Notes: generated from the sequence alone by a model not told the origin. DNA of 22,159 bases from Chthoniobacterales bacterium (GCA_025980625.1 JAICXG010000013.1:1-22159); one strand, 5' to 3'; positions 1-8,264 are shown, counted from the stretch's first letter. Numbers and translations: made by a program.

Positions 1-1646
1 GGCACGATCGAGCTGAGCTGGTTCTGGCAAATGATCATCCCACCGGAATGCTGCCCGAGATGCCGCGGCAAGCCGTAAATCGCGCGATACAGCCTAACGA
101 ACGCCGGCATCCGCGGATGTTCTTTGGGCAAACCGGCCTGCTCGATCTGTGCCGCAAGATCGAGCGTGTGGGGGAAATCGCCGCTCGCGAAGAGATGCGA
201 GAAACGATCCAGAATGTTGGGAGAAAAGTTGAGCGCCTTCCCGATCTCACGCGCCGCGCTCCGCCCGCGATAGGTAATGACATTCGCCGTCATGGCCGCG
301 CCCTGCTTGCCATAGCGGCGATAAATTTCCTGGATCACACTCTCGCGCCGATCGCCGCTCGGGAGATCGAGATCGATATCGGGCCAGCCTTTGCGGCTCT
401 CGTTCAGGAAGCGCTCGAAAACCAAATGATTTGAGACCGGATCGACCGGCGTAATTCCAAGACAAAAACAGACCGCGCTGTTCGCCGCACTCCCGCGGCC
501 CTGGACCATGATGTTGTTTTCCCGGCAGAAATTCACGATCTCCCAGACGATCAAAAAGTAGCCGGAGAACCCGAGCTTCTGGATGAGCGCGAGCTCGAAC
601 TCGAGCTGCCGTTTCACCTTGCTCGAAATCGATTCGTAACGCTGCTGTGCGCCGAAGAGCACGATCGTGCGCAGGAACGAATCCATCGAATGTCCCTCCG
701 GCACCGGGTAATCGGGAAAATGATATCCGATGTTCTCGAGGGAAAACTGGAGGCGCTCGGCCAGCCGCAAGCTATTCGTTAGGGCATCGGGTCGGTCGCG
801 GAAGAGTGCCTGCATTTCCGCCGGGCTCTTGAGATGGCGCTCGGCATTTTTTGTCAGGCGAGTGCCCGCGGCATCGAGGTGAGTGTGCTCGCGGATGCAG
901 GTGAAAACATCGAGCACCTCTCGACCGGGCGGCGTCGCGTGGAGGACGCCATTCGTCGCGAGGAGCGGAAGGCGATGATGCCCGGCCAAATCGATGAGCT
1001 GTTGGTTGCTGCGTGCTTCGTCCCTAACGAGATGGCGTTGCAGCTCGACATAGATCCGGTCGTGGCCAAACGCATGGAGCAATAACTCAGCGCGGTGCGC
1101 CACCTTCTGGGTAGCGCACTCGTTCCGAGTGCTGGCGACGGTGTTCCACCGCCGCGAACTTTTCGAAAGATGCTGATCTGTGGTGGCTTCTGGAGAATTA
1201 GGAAAAGTTCGTTGCGGTGAAACACCGCGACCAGCACGCAAGATGCGTGCGCTACCCAGAACTGACTCCTGCGCCACAGAAAGGAGCGCGATCAATCCTT
1301 CGGAAAATTCCGGCAGCTCGCGGTAGCGCACCATGCAGCTCCCTTTCTCATTCCGGAGATGCGCTGTCGTGAGCAGCGAACAGAGATTGCGATAGCCGGC
1401 GCGGTTCTCGACCAGCACCGGCACGATCGCGCCGTCTTCCATCGTTAGGCTCGCTCCGATGATCGGGCGGACCCCGTGCTCGCGGCAGGCGACGGAAAAC
1501 CGTTGCGCGCCGTAGACGCCGTTGTGATCAAGCAGCGCGATCGCCGGCAGACCCAGCTCGGCGGCGCGCTCCGCCAGCTGCTCGGGGAAAGATGCACCCC
1601 GGAGAAAGCTGAAGGCGCTCCTCGCGTTGAGTTCGATGTAGGACAT
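1..1646 (-). CDS. dnaE2: Error-prone DNA polymerase III alpha subunit DnaE2/ImuC, 3' end cut by window edge
   Basis: Catalytic polymerase of the ImuA-ImuB-DnaE2 mutasome, which copies damaged DNA during the SOS response. The frame stays open from the ATG at 1646 to the window edge (about 548 codons, roughly half of a normal DnaE2). The N-terminus (MSYIELNARSAFSFLRGASF) is the PHP domain in its DnaE2 form. The palm shows GRGSAANSAVCFCLGI near residue 385 and the PDIDLDLPSGDRRE motif near residues 421-434, whose aspartates are the expected metal ligands, so the enzyme looks catalytically intact. It starts 18 bp after the stop of the ImuB C-terminal ORF, so the two are probably co-transcribed from the LexA-box promoter at about 2.62 kb. 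Oddity: about residues 124-181 are encoded by a palindromic insertion and have no counterpart in the family. Confidence is high for the identity; the C-terminus is not visible. Confidence 0.93.
   Translation of the reverse strand, partial: MSYIELNARSAFSFLRGASFPEQLAERAAELGLPAIALLDHNGVYGAQRFSVACREHGVRPIIGASLTMEDGAIVPVLVENRAGYRNLCSLLTTAHLRNEKGSCMVRYRELPEFSEGLIALLSVAQESVLGSARILRAGRGVSPQRTFPNSPEATTDQHLSKSSRRWNTVASTRNECATQKVAHRAELLLHAFGHDRIYVELQRHLVRDEARSNQQLIDLAGHHRLPLLATNGVLHATPPGREVLDVFTCIREHTHLDAAGTRLTKNAERHLKSPAEMQALFRDRPDALTNSLRLAERLQFSLENIGYHFPDYPVPEGHSMDSFLRTIVLFGAQQRYESISSKVKRQLEFELALIQKLGFSGYFLIVWEIVNFCRENNIMVQGRGSAANSAVCFCLGITPVDPVSNHLVFERFLNESRKGWPDIDLDLPSGDRRESVIQEIYRRYGKQGAAMTANVITYRGRSAAREIGKALNFSPNILDRFSHLFASGDFPHTLDLAAQIEQAGLPKEHPRMPAFVRLYRAIYGLPRHLGQHSGGMIICQNQLSSIV
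1105..1261. repeat. REP/MITE-like palindromic element inserted in frame within dnaE2
   Basis: Two 60-nt arms (1105-1164 and the reverse complement of 1202-1261) match at about 48 of 60 positions by eye. Both outer ends read TTCTGGGTAGCGCAC inward. Each arm carries two hairpins that are conserved with changed bases: GCACTC-GTTCC-GAGTGC opposite GCACGCA-AGA-TGCGTGC, and CGGTG-TTC-CACCG opposite CGGTG-AAA-CACCG. The 8-bp word TGCGCCAC occurs at 1096-1103 and 1270-1277, exactly 174 bp apart, which looks like a target-site duplication. Deleting 174 bp (58 codons) keeps the dnaE2 frame and restores an ordinary ...LLSVAHRAELLLHAFGH... junction. The spacing between arm and direct repeat is asymmetric (1 bp and 8 bp), so the exact element borders are uncertain. 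Confidence 0.85.
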
Positions 1647-1664
1647 GGATGCGTTCGAGCTTTT

Positions 1665-2588
1665 TCAGTCGTAAACTCCTTCCAGAATCGGGCCGCCCCT
1701 TTCCTCGCGGCAGCGAAGGACTGATCCATCTTCCACTTCCAGATCCCACTCGGCCCGTGTCCATCTCTTCTCATCCCACCAATCTCCCGAGCTGAGATAC
1801 GGTCCCTGCCGCGCCATCACTGCCGCGCGCTCCACCACCCGCCTCGGGCCCAAGCGCAAGCGGCGCAATGCCGGACCGATCATCGCCTCGTTAGGCGGAT
1901 GCTCCGGCCGCTCCTCCACCTTCCAGGAAAAGGGCTCGAGATGAAAAGCATCGGCACGATGCGAATCCTCCAGCACCGGCGTGCCGACGCGCTCCTTGCC
2001 TAACAATGCCGTGAGACGATTGAGCGTCTCGTGCAGCCGGGCCGGATCGCGCAGCGGCGTCTCGAAAAACTCAAACTGCTGTTCTTTCGCCCGGGCTGGT
2101 TGCGCCTCCAGCGCGACCGCCACGATCGGATGCTCGGAGCGAAAATTTTCCAGATGCGTCTGGAGGAGGCGAAAGAGCAGTTCAACGGAGTTAGTCGGCT
2201 CCGGAATCTGGAACCGATGTTGGTACTGCGTTTTATCGGAAAATGTGAGGCGAAAAGTGAGTTCCTGCGCGACAAGATACAGGGTGTCGAGCCGACGGGT
2301 GAGATGTTCAAGAAAACGTCGCAGGATGAAGAGAAGTGGCTCGACGGTTTCGATCTCGTGCTCGAACTCGATTTGCTCGGCGAAAATTTCCTGTGGCCTA
2401 ACGAGTCGCAACAGCCGGGTCGAAGTGCCATTGGCCTGTTCCCAAAGCCGGAGAGCGATCGGTCCGAGCCGGGCAGCGAGCTCATTCGGCGGGAGAGCCG
2501 CGAGCTGGCCGAGGGTGTGGATTCCCCATTTGTGGAGAATCGAGAGGAGATGTGAAATCTCGGCCGTCTCCTCTTTCCTGCTCTGCAT
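1665..2588 (-). CDS. imuB: C-terminal part of ImuB (inactive Y-family polymerase hub), separated from its N-terminal half
   Basis: ImuB is a catalytically dead Y-family polymerase that joins ImuA, DnaE2 and the beta clamp. This 307-residue ORF covers only its C-terminal two thirds. It begins with the helix-hairpin-helix/thumb region (ISHLLSILHKWGIHTLGQLA, residues 11-30), continues through the little-finger region, and has a likely clamp-binding motif QQFEFF near residue 170. It ends with the usual ImuB tail (W.L.VEDGSVLRCREE..GPILEGVYD). The palm/fingers half is absent here but present at 12556-13095. An in-frame TAA lies four codons upstream of the ATG at 2588, so the ORF cannot extend. A perfect LexA box lies 27 bp upstream and dnaE2 follows 18 bp downstream. 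Whether the product is functional as one chain of a split protein or is a remnant cannot be told from sequence; the long intact frame argues for retention. Confidence 0.85.
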   Translation of the reverse strand: MQSRKEETAEISHLLSILHKWGIHTLGQLAALPPNELAARLGPIALRLWEQANGTSTRLLRLVRPQEIFAEQIEFEHEIETVEPLLFILRRFLEHLTRRLDTLYLVAQELTFRLTFSDKTQYQHRFQIPEPTNSVELLFRLLQTHLENFRSEHPIVAVALEAQPARAKEQQFEFFETPLRDPARLHETLNRLTALLGKERVGTPVLEDSHRADAFHLEPFSWKVEERPEHPPNEAMIGPALRRLRLGPRRVVERAAVMARQGPYLSSGDWWDEKRWTRAEWDLEVEDGSVLRCREERGGPILEGVYD

Positions 2589-2614
2589 GAGTCCATTTTA
2601 ACGCCATCGTTAGA

Positions 2615-2630
2615 ATGTTCAACAGAACAT
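2615..2630 (-). promoter_or_regulatory. LexA operator (SOS box) upstream of imuB-C/dnaE2
   Basis: ATGTTCAACAGAACAT is a near-perfect palindrome and fits the verrucomicrobial LexA motif TGTTC-N4-GAACA exactly (core 2616-2629). It lies 27 bp before the ATG of the imuB C-terminal ORF and just after the stop of the repeat-protein gene at 2642, so it probably controls the imuB-C/dnaE2 transcript. The same type of site precedes imuA and, in weaker form, lexA. Confidence 0.75.
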
Positions 2631-2641
2631 ACTGCGTCATG

Positions 2642-4591
2642 CTATCCTCCCGGGCTGAGCAGCCGCGCCTTCGCCTCGTCGGGCAAGGCTGAATTCGCAA
2701 TCCAGGCCGAAGCGTTACGCGGGTCGGTCTTCAACCAGGCGCGGGCGGTCGCTTCCAGTTCGCTGTTGCGCAGGCTCTCGTTGCTGATGCTCGCCGCCCA
2801 TTCTATCGCGCTCTGTGCGTCGGACCCGGCGATCCGGTCGGCGAATGCGCTCACCGCCTGATCACGCGCTGGTCCGTTGCCGAGGGTGGCAAGCCAGTTC
2901 GCGGCTGCGGCTGGATCGTTCTTCCCCCAGGTGTTGATTAAACTTTGGAAAGCCTGTTCGCGCGTTGTTCCCTCCGGGAAACTGACGGCCCAGGCGCCAG
3001 CCGCCTCCGGATCCTGTGCAGCCCATTGTGCAACAACCGAACTGGCGGCTGCGGCCTGTGTATTGCCGGAGAGTCGGGACGTGAGTTGCGCGGCCTGGCG
3101 AGGATCGTTTTCCGCCACGGCGGAAATGATGTTCGGGAGAACTGCGGCGCGGGTTCCCGGGTCGGCGAGATTTTGCGCCCAACTCAATGCTTCTGCTGAA
3201 TCGCTCTGTGCCCAGCGCCGGGCGATGTTGGCGAGCAGGATCGATTGGGTGTCCCCGCTGCTGTTCGTTAGGGCATATTGCGCCGCAGCCGCCGGATCGT
3301 TTTCGCTCCACTGCGCGATGATGGGTTTGAGGGCATCGTCGCGGCTCGGGCCGGGAGGCAGCTTTTGCATCCACTGCAAAGCGGTCGCGACATCAGCAGT
3401 CGCCAACTGCCGCGAAATTGTGGCGACGGCATCGTCCTGCATCTTTCCGCTTGGCATTGTCGCAACGTAGTTGCCAGCGGCCGTCGGATCGGTTTGCACC
3501 CAGACAGAGAGAAGACTTTGCAGAGCGCGCGATTGGCCGTCGCCGGCGGGCAATTGTTGTGTCCAGACGAGCGCCGCCTGTGGATCAGTCTGGGCCCATT
3601 GGCGCGTAATGTTGCTCGCAGCGCGCTCCCGCATCTCGCCCGGGGGCAGGCTCGCGACCATGGTGGCGGCGCGGGACGGATCTTTCGCGGCCCAATTCGA
3701 AAGAATGCTCTGGAACGCGTTGTCGCGCGCCTGGCTGTTAGGCAAACTGCTCGCCCAGGCAAAAGCGGCCGGCGGATCGTTGCTCGACCAGGTGGAAGCG
3801 ACCACCTGGAGGGCAGTATCGTGGGCGAAGCCGGCGGGCAAGCCGGCGGCGCGTTGCGCCGCCGCCACCGGATCGCTGTTGGCCCAATGGGAAAAGATCG
3901 GCCAATAAAAACCCTGACGGGCGCTGGCGAGCCCGGGCAGACTCTGCAACATCGTCAGCGCCGCCTCCGGATCGGCTTCGGCCAGAGCCGAGATCACAGC
4001 TTGTTGCGCACGTTCGCGCTCCTGGCCGGGCGGAAGTTGTTGCACCCAGGCATTGGCGGCGGCCGAATCCTTCTCCGCCCACGTGCGCACCGCGGCCGCG
4101 GCCATGAAGGGCCGCTCGGAGGGCGTGCCGGTGCTTTGGGCGTAGGCGAGCGCCGCCTGCGGATCGGCTTCCGCCCAGCGCGACACCAGCATCGCGAGGT
4201 AGATTGACTTTTCGCGTTGGTCAGGCACGGACTGGAAGGCCTCGATAATTCCGCGGATTTTCTTTGGATCAATCGAGTCGATCAATTTACTGACGTCGAG
4301 GTAGCTGCGGCGATCGGCCGGATGCATCACCGCGTTCCTGAGTGCGGCGACGATCGCCTGATCGGATATTTCCTTGCCGCCCACGCTGGCCGAGCCATTA
4401 CGAGATTCGGTTTCGAGCAAGAAGGGATCGCCTTCGTTAGGATGAAGTGAGCCTAACAATCGGGCGGCGAGCCGGCTTGAAGCGCTCGACGCACTTCGCC
4501 GTGAATGTGGCGTGCTATAGCGGCCGACCGCCCAGCCGCCGGCAAAAGCGAGCGCGACAATCAGAATCGCGATGAGATGCGAGCGTTTCAC
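2642..4591 (-). CDS. Exported alpha-solenoid protein with about 16 'WAxxDPxAA...LPxG' repeats
   Basis: Not assigned to a named family. The chosen start is the GTG at 4591, which overlaps the dinG stop as GTGA, follows GGTGA as a plausible ribosome site, and puts K-R directly before a hydrophobic signal or anchor segment (HLIAILIVALAFAGGWAVG). An ATG at 4609 in the same frame is an alternative. After a low-complexity linker the protein is about 16 tandem units of 30-33 residues with the pattern W-A-x-x-D-P-x-A-A-x3-W-x2-x-L-P-x-G-x3-R-x2-A-x3-I. The pattern predicts paired helices forming a TPR- or HEAT-like superhelix, likely in the periplasm or membrane-anchored. Such repeats are usually binding scaffolds; the partner is unknown. 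It is coupled to dinG upstream, but a periplasmic location makes a shared function doubtful. Confidence 0.8.
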   Translation of the reverse strand: MKRSHLIAILIVALAFAGGWAVGRYSTPHSRRSASSASSRLAARLLGSLHPNEGDPFLLETESRNGSASVGGKEISDQAIVAALRNAVMHPADRRSYLDVSKLIDSIDPKKIRGIIEAFQSVPDQREKSIYLAMLVSRWAEADPQAALAYAQSTGTPSERPFMAAAAVRTWAEKDSAAANAWVQQLPPGQERERAQQAVISALAEADPEAALTMLQSLPGLASARQGFYWPIFSHWANSDPVAAAQRAAGLPAGFAHDTALQVVASTWSSNDPPAAFAWASSLPNSQARDNAFQSILSNWAAKDPSRAATMVASLPPGEMRERAASNITRQWAQTDPQAALVWTQQLPAGDGQSRALQSLLSVWVQTDPTAAGNYVATMPSGKMQDDAVATISRQLATADVATALQWMQKLPPGPSRDDALKPIIAQWSENDPAAAAQYALTNSSGDTQSILLANIARRWAQSDSAEALSWAQNLADPGTRAAVLPNIISAVAENDPRQAAQLTSRLSGNTQAAAASSVVAQWAAQDPEAAGAWAVSFPEGTTREQAFQSLINTWGKNDPAAAANWLATLGNGPARDQAVSAFADRIAGSDAQSAIEWAASISNESLRNSELEATARAWLKTDPRNASAWIANSALPDEAKARLLSPGG

Positions 4592-6564
4592 AAAACTTTC
4601 ACCGGACATTGCGGCAAGGCCTTGAGGAAAGCACGACCGTAGGTCTTCGTCACGATTCGGTTGTCGAGGATCACGATGATCCCGTGATCGGTCTTTGTGC
4701 GAATGAGCCGGCCGACCCCCTGCCGCAACTTTAGGATTGCCTCCGGCAGTGAATATTCCGTGAAGGCGTCGCCTCCCCGCGCCTGGATGAGTTCGAGCTT
4801 GGCTTCGATCAGCGGATGGTCGGGCACGGCAAAGGGAAGCCGCGTGATAATAACGTTGGAGAGTGCGTCGCCGGGCACATCCACGCCCATCCAAAAACTG
4901 TCCGTCCCGAAGAGCACGCTCCGCGGCGTGCTTTTGAATTGTTCGAGGAGCTGAGTGCGCGGCGCGCCTTTTCCCTGCACCAGCAGGTTCATTTTTCGCC
5001 TAACGAAAAACTCTTCCATTTCCCCGGCGAGCTGTTGCATTGCGCGATAGCTGGTGAAGAGGACGAAAGCGCGACCATCGGTATCGGCGACGAAATGCGC
5101 GATCCATTCAGCGAGCGCATCGTGGTAATTTTCGTCGCGTGGATCAGGCATTTTGCGCACGACGAAGAGGCGCATCTGTCTTTCGAAATCGAATGGGCTG
5201 CCGAGCTGCAAGGGCTCCGCTTCCATCGCGCCAACCCGCCGGCGAAAGTAGGTCAGATCGGAGCGTCCGACCGCGAGCGTCGCGCTCGTTAGGATGCTGG
5301 TGCAGTTTTTGCGGAAGATCAGTCGCCGCAGGACCGGCGCGACGTCGATCGGCGCGGCATTCAGCGTGATGTTTTGCGCGGCCTTTCCGGTGCGCTCGAC
5401 CCAGTAGACGTATTCGCTCGCGCTCTGTTGCAGGAAAATGGAAATGCCTTCGCGAGCCTCGCGGATGCGGCGGCCAAGTTCCTGCAGTTCGGCCTTGAGA
5501 GATTCGTCCTCAGTTTTTCGCACCACCTCGGCGATGCGCGCCTGTAAAGCAGCGAGGCGGCCCGTGATCCGGTCCTCGACAAAGTCCGCACCGCGGACGC
5601 GATATTCCCGCCCCTTTTTGAAATCAGCCCGTTCATCGAGCGCATCAAAAAACCGGTCCGCCTCCTCGACTAACGAGGCCGCGAGCGTCACCCCGGCGGC
5701 GTCGCGTGTAACGGTGAAGAGGCCTTTCTTGGAGCGGACGTTGTAGAGTCGCTGGATTGTCGCACGCAACCCGTACTGCGAGACCCCGATCCCGATCTGT
5801 CGCGACGCGATCTGCTCGAGCGTGTGGGCTTCGTCGAAAATCAGGAAGTCGTTAGGGAAAAGATAACCATCCTCGTGCTCTTCCAACTCCTCCGGGAGGA
5901 GAGTGAAGAAGAGCGTGTGATTGAGCACGACGACGTCGGCGGCGAGCAGCCGTTTGCGCGCCTGTTGAAAAAAGCAGCGCGGATTTTGTCCGCAGGTTTT
6001 CGTCGTGCAGATGTGCGCTTCGCTGCAAACCTGCATCCAGACTTTCGGGTCCGGCTCGATCGGCAGATCGCTCAGCGTGCCATCGCGGGTGGAGCGCGCC
6101 CATTCCGCGAGCCGGGCGAGATCGGTCTGCTCGCTGGTGGTGAAAAGTTCGTTCGCCTGCGCGACCGCGCGATCCAGCCGCCGCCCGCAAAGATAATTTT
6201 GCCGCCCTTTCATCAGCGCCGCCTCGAACTCGATCGGCAGAATTTTCTTCACGATCGGGATGTCTTTCTGGAGGAGTTGTTCCTGGAGATTGATCGTGTG
6301 GGTCGAAATGATCGCCTTCCGGTTGTGTTCGACCGCGAAGAGGGCGGCGGGAATCAAATACGCGAGCGATTTGCCGACGCCGGTTCCGGCTTCAACCACG
6401 AGATGGCGCTCCTCCTCGAGCGCCGCCGCGATCGCCGCCGCCATCTCACGCTGCTGCGGCCGGTATTCGAAATTACGCGCCTGCGCGAGCAGCCCATCCG
6501 GCGCGAAAATCTGCCGCACCCGCTCGACAAAATCGCTCCCGAGAGAATCTTTGAGCGCAATCAT
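4588..6564 (-). CDS. dinG: DinG-family ATP-dependent DNA helicase (Fe-S, superfamily 2, XPD-like)
   Basis: 5'-3' helicase that unwinds R-loops, D-loops and other structured DNA during repair. The start ATG 6564 (MIALKDSLGSDFVERV) fits the family and leaves 42 bp to the divergent permease gene; the frame stays open upstream but that part overlaps the neighbour. Walker A is EAGTGVGKS (residues 58-66) and the DEAH box is at residues 244-247. The Fe-S cysteines are visible: C126, then C186-x4-C191-x5-C197, the same spacing as the last three in E. coli DinG. The C-terminal half has GTDSFWMGVDVPG and motif VI QGVGRLIR. Length (658 residues) is normal. Although dinG is SOS-controlled in E. coli, I see no LexA box in its short upstream gap. 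Its stop overlaps the GTG of the repeat protein. Confidence 0.93.
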   Translation of the reverse strand: MIALKDSLGSDFVERVRQIFAPDGLLAQARNFEYRPQQREMAAAIAAALEEERHLVVEAGTGVGKSLAYLIPAALFAVEHNRKAIISTHTINLQEQLLQKDIPIVKKILPIEFEAALMKGRQNYLCGRRLDRAVAQANELFTTSEQTDLARLAEWARSTRDGTLSDLPIEPDPKVWMQVCSEAHICTTKTCGQNPRCFFQQARKRLLAADVVVLNHTLFFTLLPEELEEHEDGYLFPNDFLIFDEAHTLEQIASRQIGIGVSQYGLRATIQRLYNVRSKKGLFTVTRDAAGVTLAASLVEEADRFFDALDERADFKKGREYRVRGADFVEDRITGRLAALQARIAEVVRKTEDESLKAELQELGRRIREAREGISIFLQQSASEYVYWVERTGKAAQNITLNAAPIDVAPVLRRLIFRKNCTSILTSATLAVGRSDLTYFRRRVGAMEAEPLQLGSPFDFERQMRLFVVRKMPDPRDENYHDALAEWIAHFVADTDGRAFVLFTSYRAMQQLAGEMEEFFVRRKMNLLVQGKGAPRTQLLEQFKSTPRSVLFGTDSFWMGVDVPGDALSNVIITRLPFAVPDHPLIEAKLELIQARGGDAFTEYSLPEAILKLRQGVGRLIRTKTDHGIIVILDNRIVTKTYGRAFLKALPQCPVKVL

Positions 6565-6606
6565 GGCTCTTTCGGCTTTCGGTATTCGGATTTCGTCATT
6601 GCCCCA

Positions 6607-7755
6607 ATGAGATTGCTCGATCGTTACGTCATCCGGAATTTCCTGCAGCCCTACCTTTACTGCATCCTGGGATTTCTCTCCATCTGGCTCATCTTCGACA
6701 TCAGCGACAACAGTTCGATCATCTTCGACGAACGGGCGCCGCTCGGGCTGGTGGTAAAATTTTACTGGACGCAACTCCCGCAGGTGCTGGTGATCCTGCT
6801 TCCGGTGGCTCTGCTCCTCGCTCTTCTCTTTTCGTTAGGCAAAATGTCGCGCGCGAACGAGATCGTCTCGATGCTGACGGCGGGCGTTAGTGTGCCCCGG
6901 GTCATTCTGCCGTTGCTCTTGATCGGAGTCCTCACTACTGGCGTTACGCTTGCGCTCAATTATTCGCTCGCCGCTCACGCCGAGCTGGCCCGGAAAAATT
7001 TCGTCGACCAGGTAAATCGCGGCGGACCGCGCGATACCACCATCAGTGCTCAGGTTTTCCGCAACCGGACCGATAACCGCACCTGGTACATCGCGCGCTT
7101 CAAACCTGGCACGAACGAGTTTAAAGGCGTGCAGGTCGTGCAGCAGGACGCGCAGGGGAACATTACCCGCAATTACATCGCGACCGACGCCGTCTACGAT
7201 CCGGTGAGGAAGAACTGGATCCTGAAAGCGGTGAAGGTGGTCGATTACGATCTCGCCGGGAACATCACAAAGGACGTGATCGACACCGAGCTGACCATCG
7301 GCGGCTGGAGTGAAACACCTTTCCGTCTCAGGAGCGCGAATGTCCGCCCGGAGTTCCTCGGGGTCTCCGAACTGGAGGAATATCTCCACTATAATTCCGA
7401 TTTTCCCGACACGCTGCTCGCGCCCTTTCGCACCCAGCTGCAATATCGCTGGGCGCTGCCCTGGACCTGCTTCGTCGTCACCATTATGGCCGCGCCGCTC
7501 GGGATCGGCTTCTCCCGCCGTGGGATTCTGGCGAGCGTGGCGGTGGCGATCGGGCTGGTCTTCACGATGAATTTTCTTGTTCATCTCTTTCTCGCCCTTG
7601 GTGAAGGCGACCGCATTTCGCCGCTCGTTGCCGGCTGGACACCGAACGTCATTTTTTTCCTCGTCGGGATCTATCTCCTCCATCTGCGCGCGACCAATCG
7701 AGAGGCGCCGAGCTTTAATCCCGCCCGGCTCTGGCATAAGTTGCGCCCGAGATGA
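6607..7755 (+). CDS. LptF/LptG-type permease (YjgP/YjgQ family) of the LPS export machine
   Basis: Inner-membrane component of the LptB2FG transporter, which extracts lipopolysaccharide from the inner membrane and passes it to the periplasmic Lpt bridge. The start ATG 6607 (MRLLDRYVIRNFLQPYLYCI) gives the usual family length of 382 residues. Three hydrophobic segments lie in about the first 120 residues, including the family-typical LLPVALLLALLFSLGKMSRANEIVSML stretch (quoted in part: P-x-ALLLA...LG...E). A soluble beta-rich periplasmic region follows (about 130-270), then three C-terminal membrane segments. LptF and LptG are too alike to separate by eye, and the second partner is not in the window. 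The stop overlaps the next gene as ATGA. The 42-bp gap to divergent dinG must hold both promoters; I see no clear ribosome site. Confidence 0.85.
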   Translation: MRLLDRYVIRNFLQPYLYCILGFLSIWLIFDISDNSSIIFDERAPLGLVVKFYWTQLPQVLVILLPVALLLALLFSLGKMSRANEIVSMLTAGVSVPRVILPLLLIGVLTTGVTLALNYSLAAHAELARKNFVDQVNRGGPRDTTISAQVFRNRTDNRTWYIARFKPGTNEFKGVQVVQQDAQGNITRNYIATDAVYDPVRKNWILKAVKVVDYDLAGNITKDVIDTELTIGGWSETPFRLRSANVRPEFLGVSELEEYLHYNSDFPDTLLAPFRTQLQYRWALPWTCFVVTIMAAPLGIGFSRRGILASVAVAIGLVFTMNFLVHLFLALGEGDRISPLVAGWTPNVIFFLVGIYLLHLRATNREAPSFNPARLWHKLRPR

Positions 7756-8264
7756 ATCCGTTAGGCGAAGACTGGTCGATCCAACATCGCTCCGAGACCT
7801 GCGCGGTCACAGGCCGGCCTTTCGCGCCCGGGGAGAATTTCTACACCTTGCTCTTTCGCGACCGCGAGGGTTTTCGTCGTCAGGACCTGAGCGAGCAAGC
7901 ATGGCAACAGCGCAACGATAATCTTCAGCCTTTCTCGTTTTGGCGCGCACGTTTCGAGCCGCCGCCGCCCGTCCCGCCTGAGCCATTGCCGAAGGAAAAT
8001 GCAGAGGAATTGTTCCGGCGTCTGGTTGCGGCGGGCGATCACGCGAACGCCAATGCCTGCTATGTGCTGGCCGCGATGCTGGAGCGCAAACGCATTCTGA
8101 AACAAATCGAGACCGAGAATCGCGATCGCGGCCGTGTCCTGATCTACGAGCATGTGAAAACCGGAGATGTCTTCGTTGTGCCCGATCCGCAGTTGCGGTT
8201 GGATGAGCTCGAAGGCGTGCAGGCGGAAGTCACGCAGCTATTGCAAAACCTCGCGCCGGCTTGA
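7752..8264 (+). CDS. Conserved-looking hypothetical protein coupled to the Lpt permease
   Basis: I do not recognise a named family. The 170-residue product has no signal peptide or membrane segment, so it should be cytoplasmic. The N-terminus has CAVTGRPFAPGENFYTLLF and a nearby R-x-DLSEQAW, which looks like a small compact domain but has too few cysteines for a complete zinc site. A proline-rich linker (PPPPVPPEPLP, about residues 73-83) separates it from a helical C-terminal half that contains VLAAMLERKRILKQIE and an RVLIYEHVKTGDVFVVPDP beta-hairpin segment. Its ATG overlaps the permease stop (ATGA), so the two are translated together. That link suggests an envelope or housekeeping role but does not prove one. 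Confidence 0.7.
   Translation: MNPLGEDWSIQHRSETCAVTGRPFAPGENFYTLLFRDREGFRRQDLSEQAWQQRNDNLQPFSFWRARFEPPPPVPPEPLPKENAEELFRRLVAAGDHANANACYVLAAMLERKRILKQIETENRDRGRVLIYEHVKTGDVFVVPDPQLRLDELEGVQAEVTQLLQNLAPA

Noticed and set aside
3278..4207. 309-codon open frame on the plus strand
   Set aside because: Antisense mirror of the WAxxDP repeat gene; its own repetitiveness comes from the repeats on the other strand.
4610..4894. Extension of the repeat-protein frame upstream into dinG
   Set aside because: The extra residues are arginine-rich out-of-frame translation of dinG; the signal segment begins only at 4609/4591.
5824..6606. Long upstream extension of the Lpt permease frame, reading into dinG on the other strand
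   Set aside because: It lies antisense to the conserved catalytic half of dinG, has no family-like sequence, and the permease starts naturally at 6607 (MRLLDRYVIRNF).
6835..7737. 300-codon open frame on the minus strand
   Set aside because: Antisense to the membrane permease; charged sequence with no recognisable domain.
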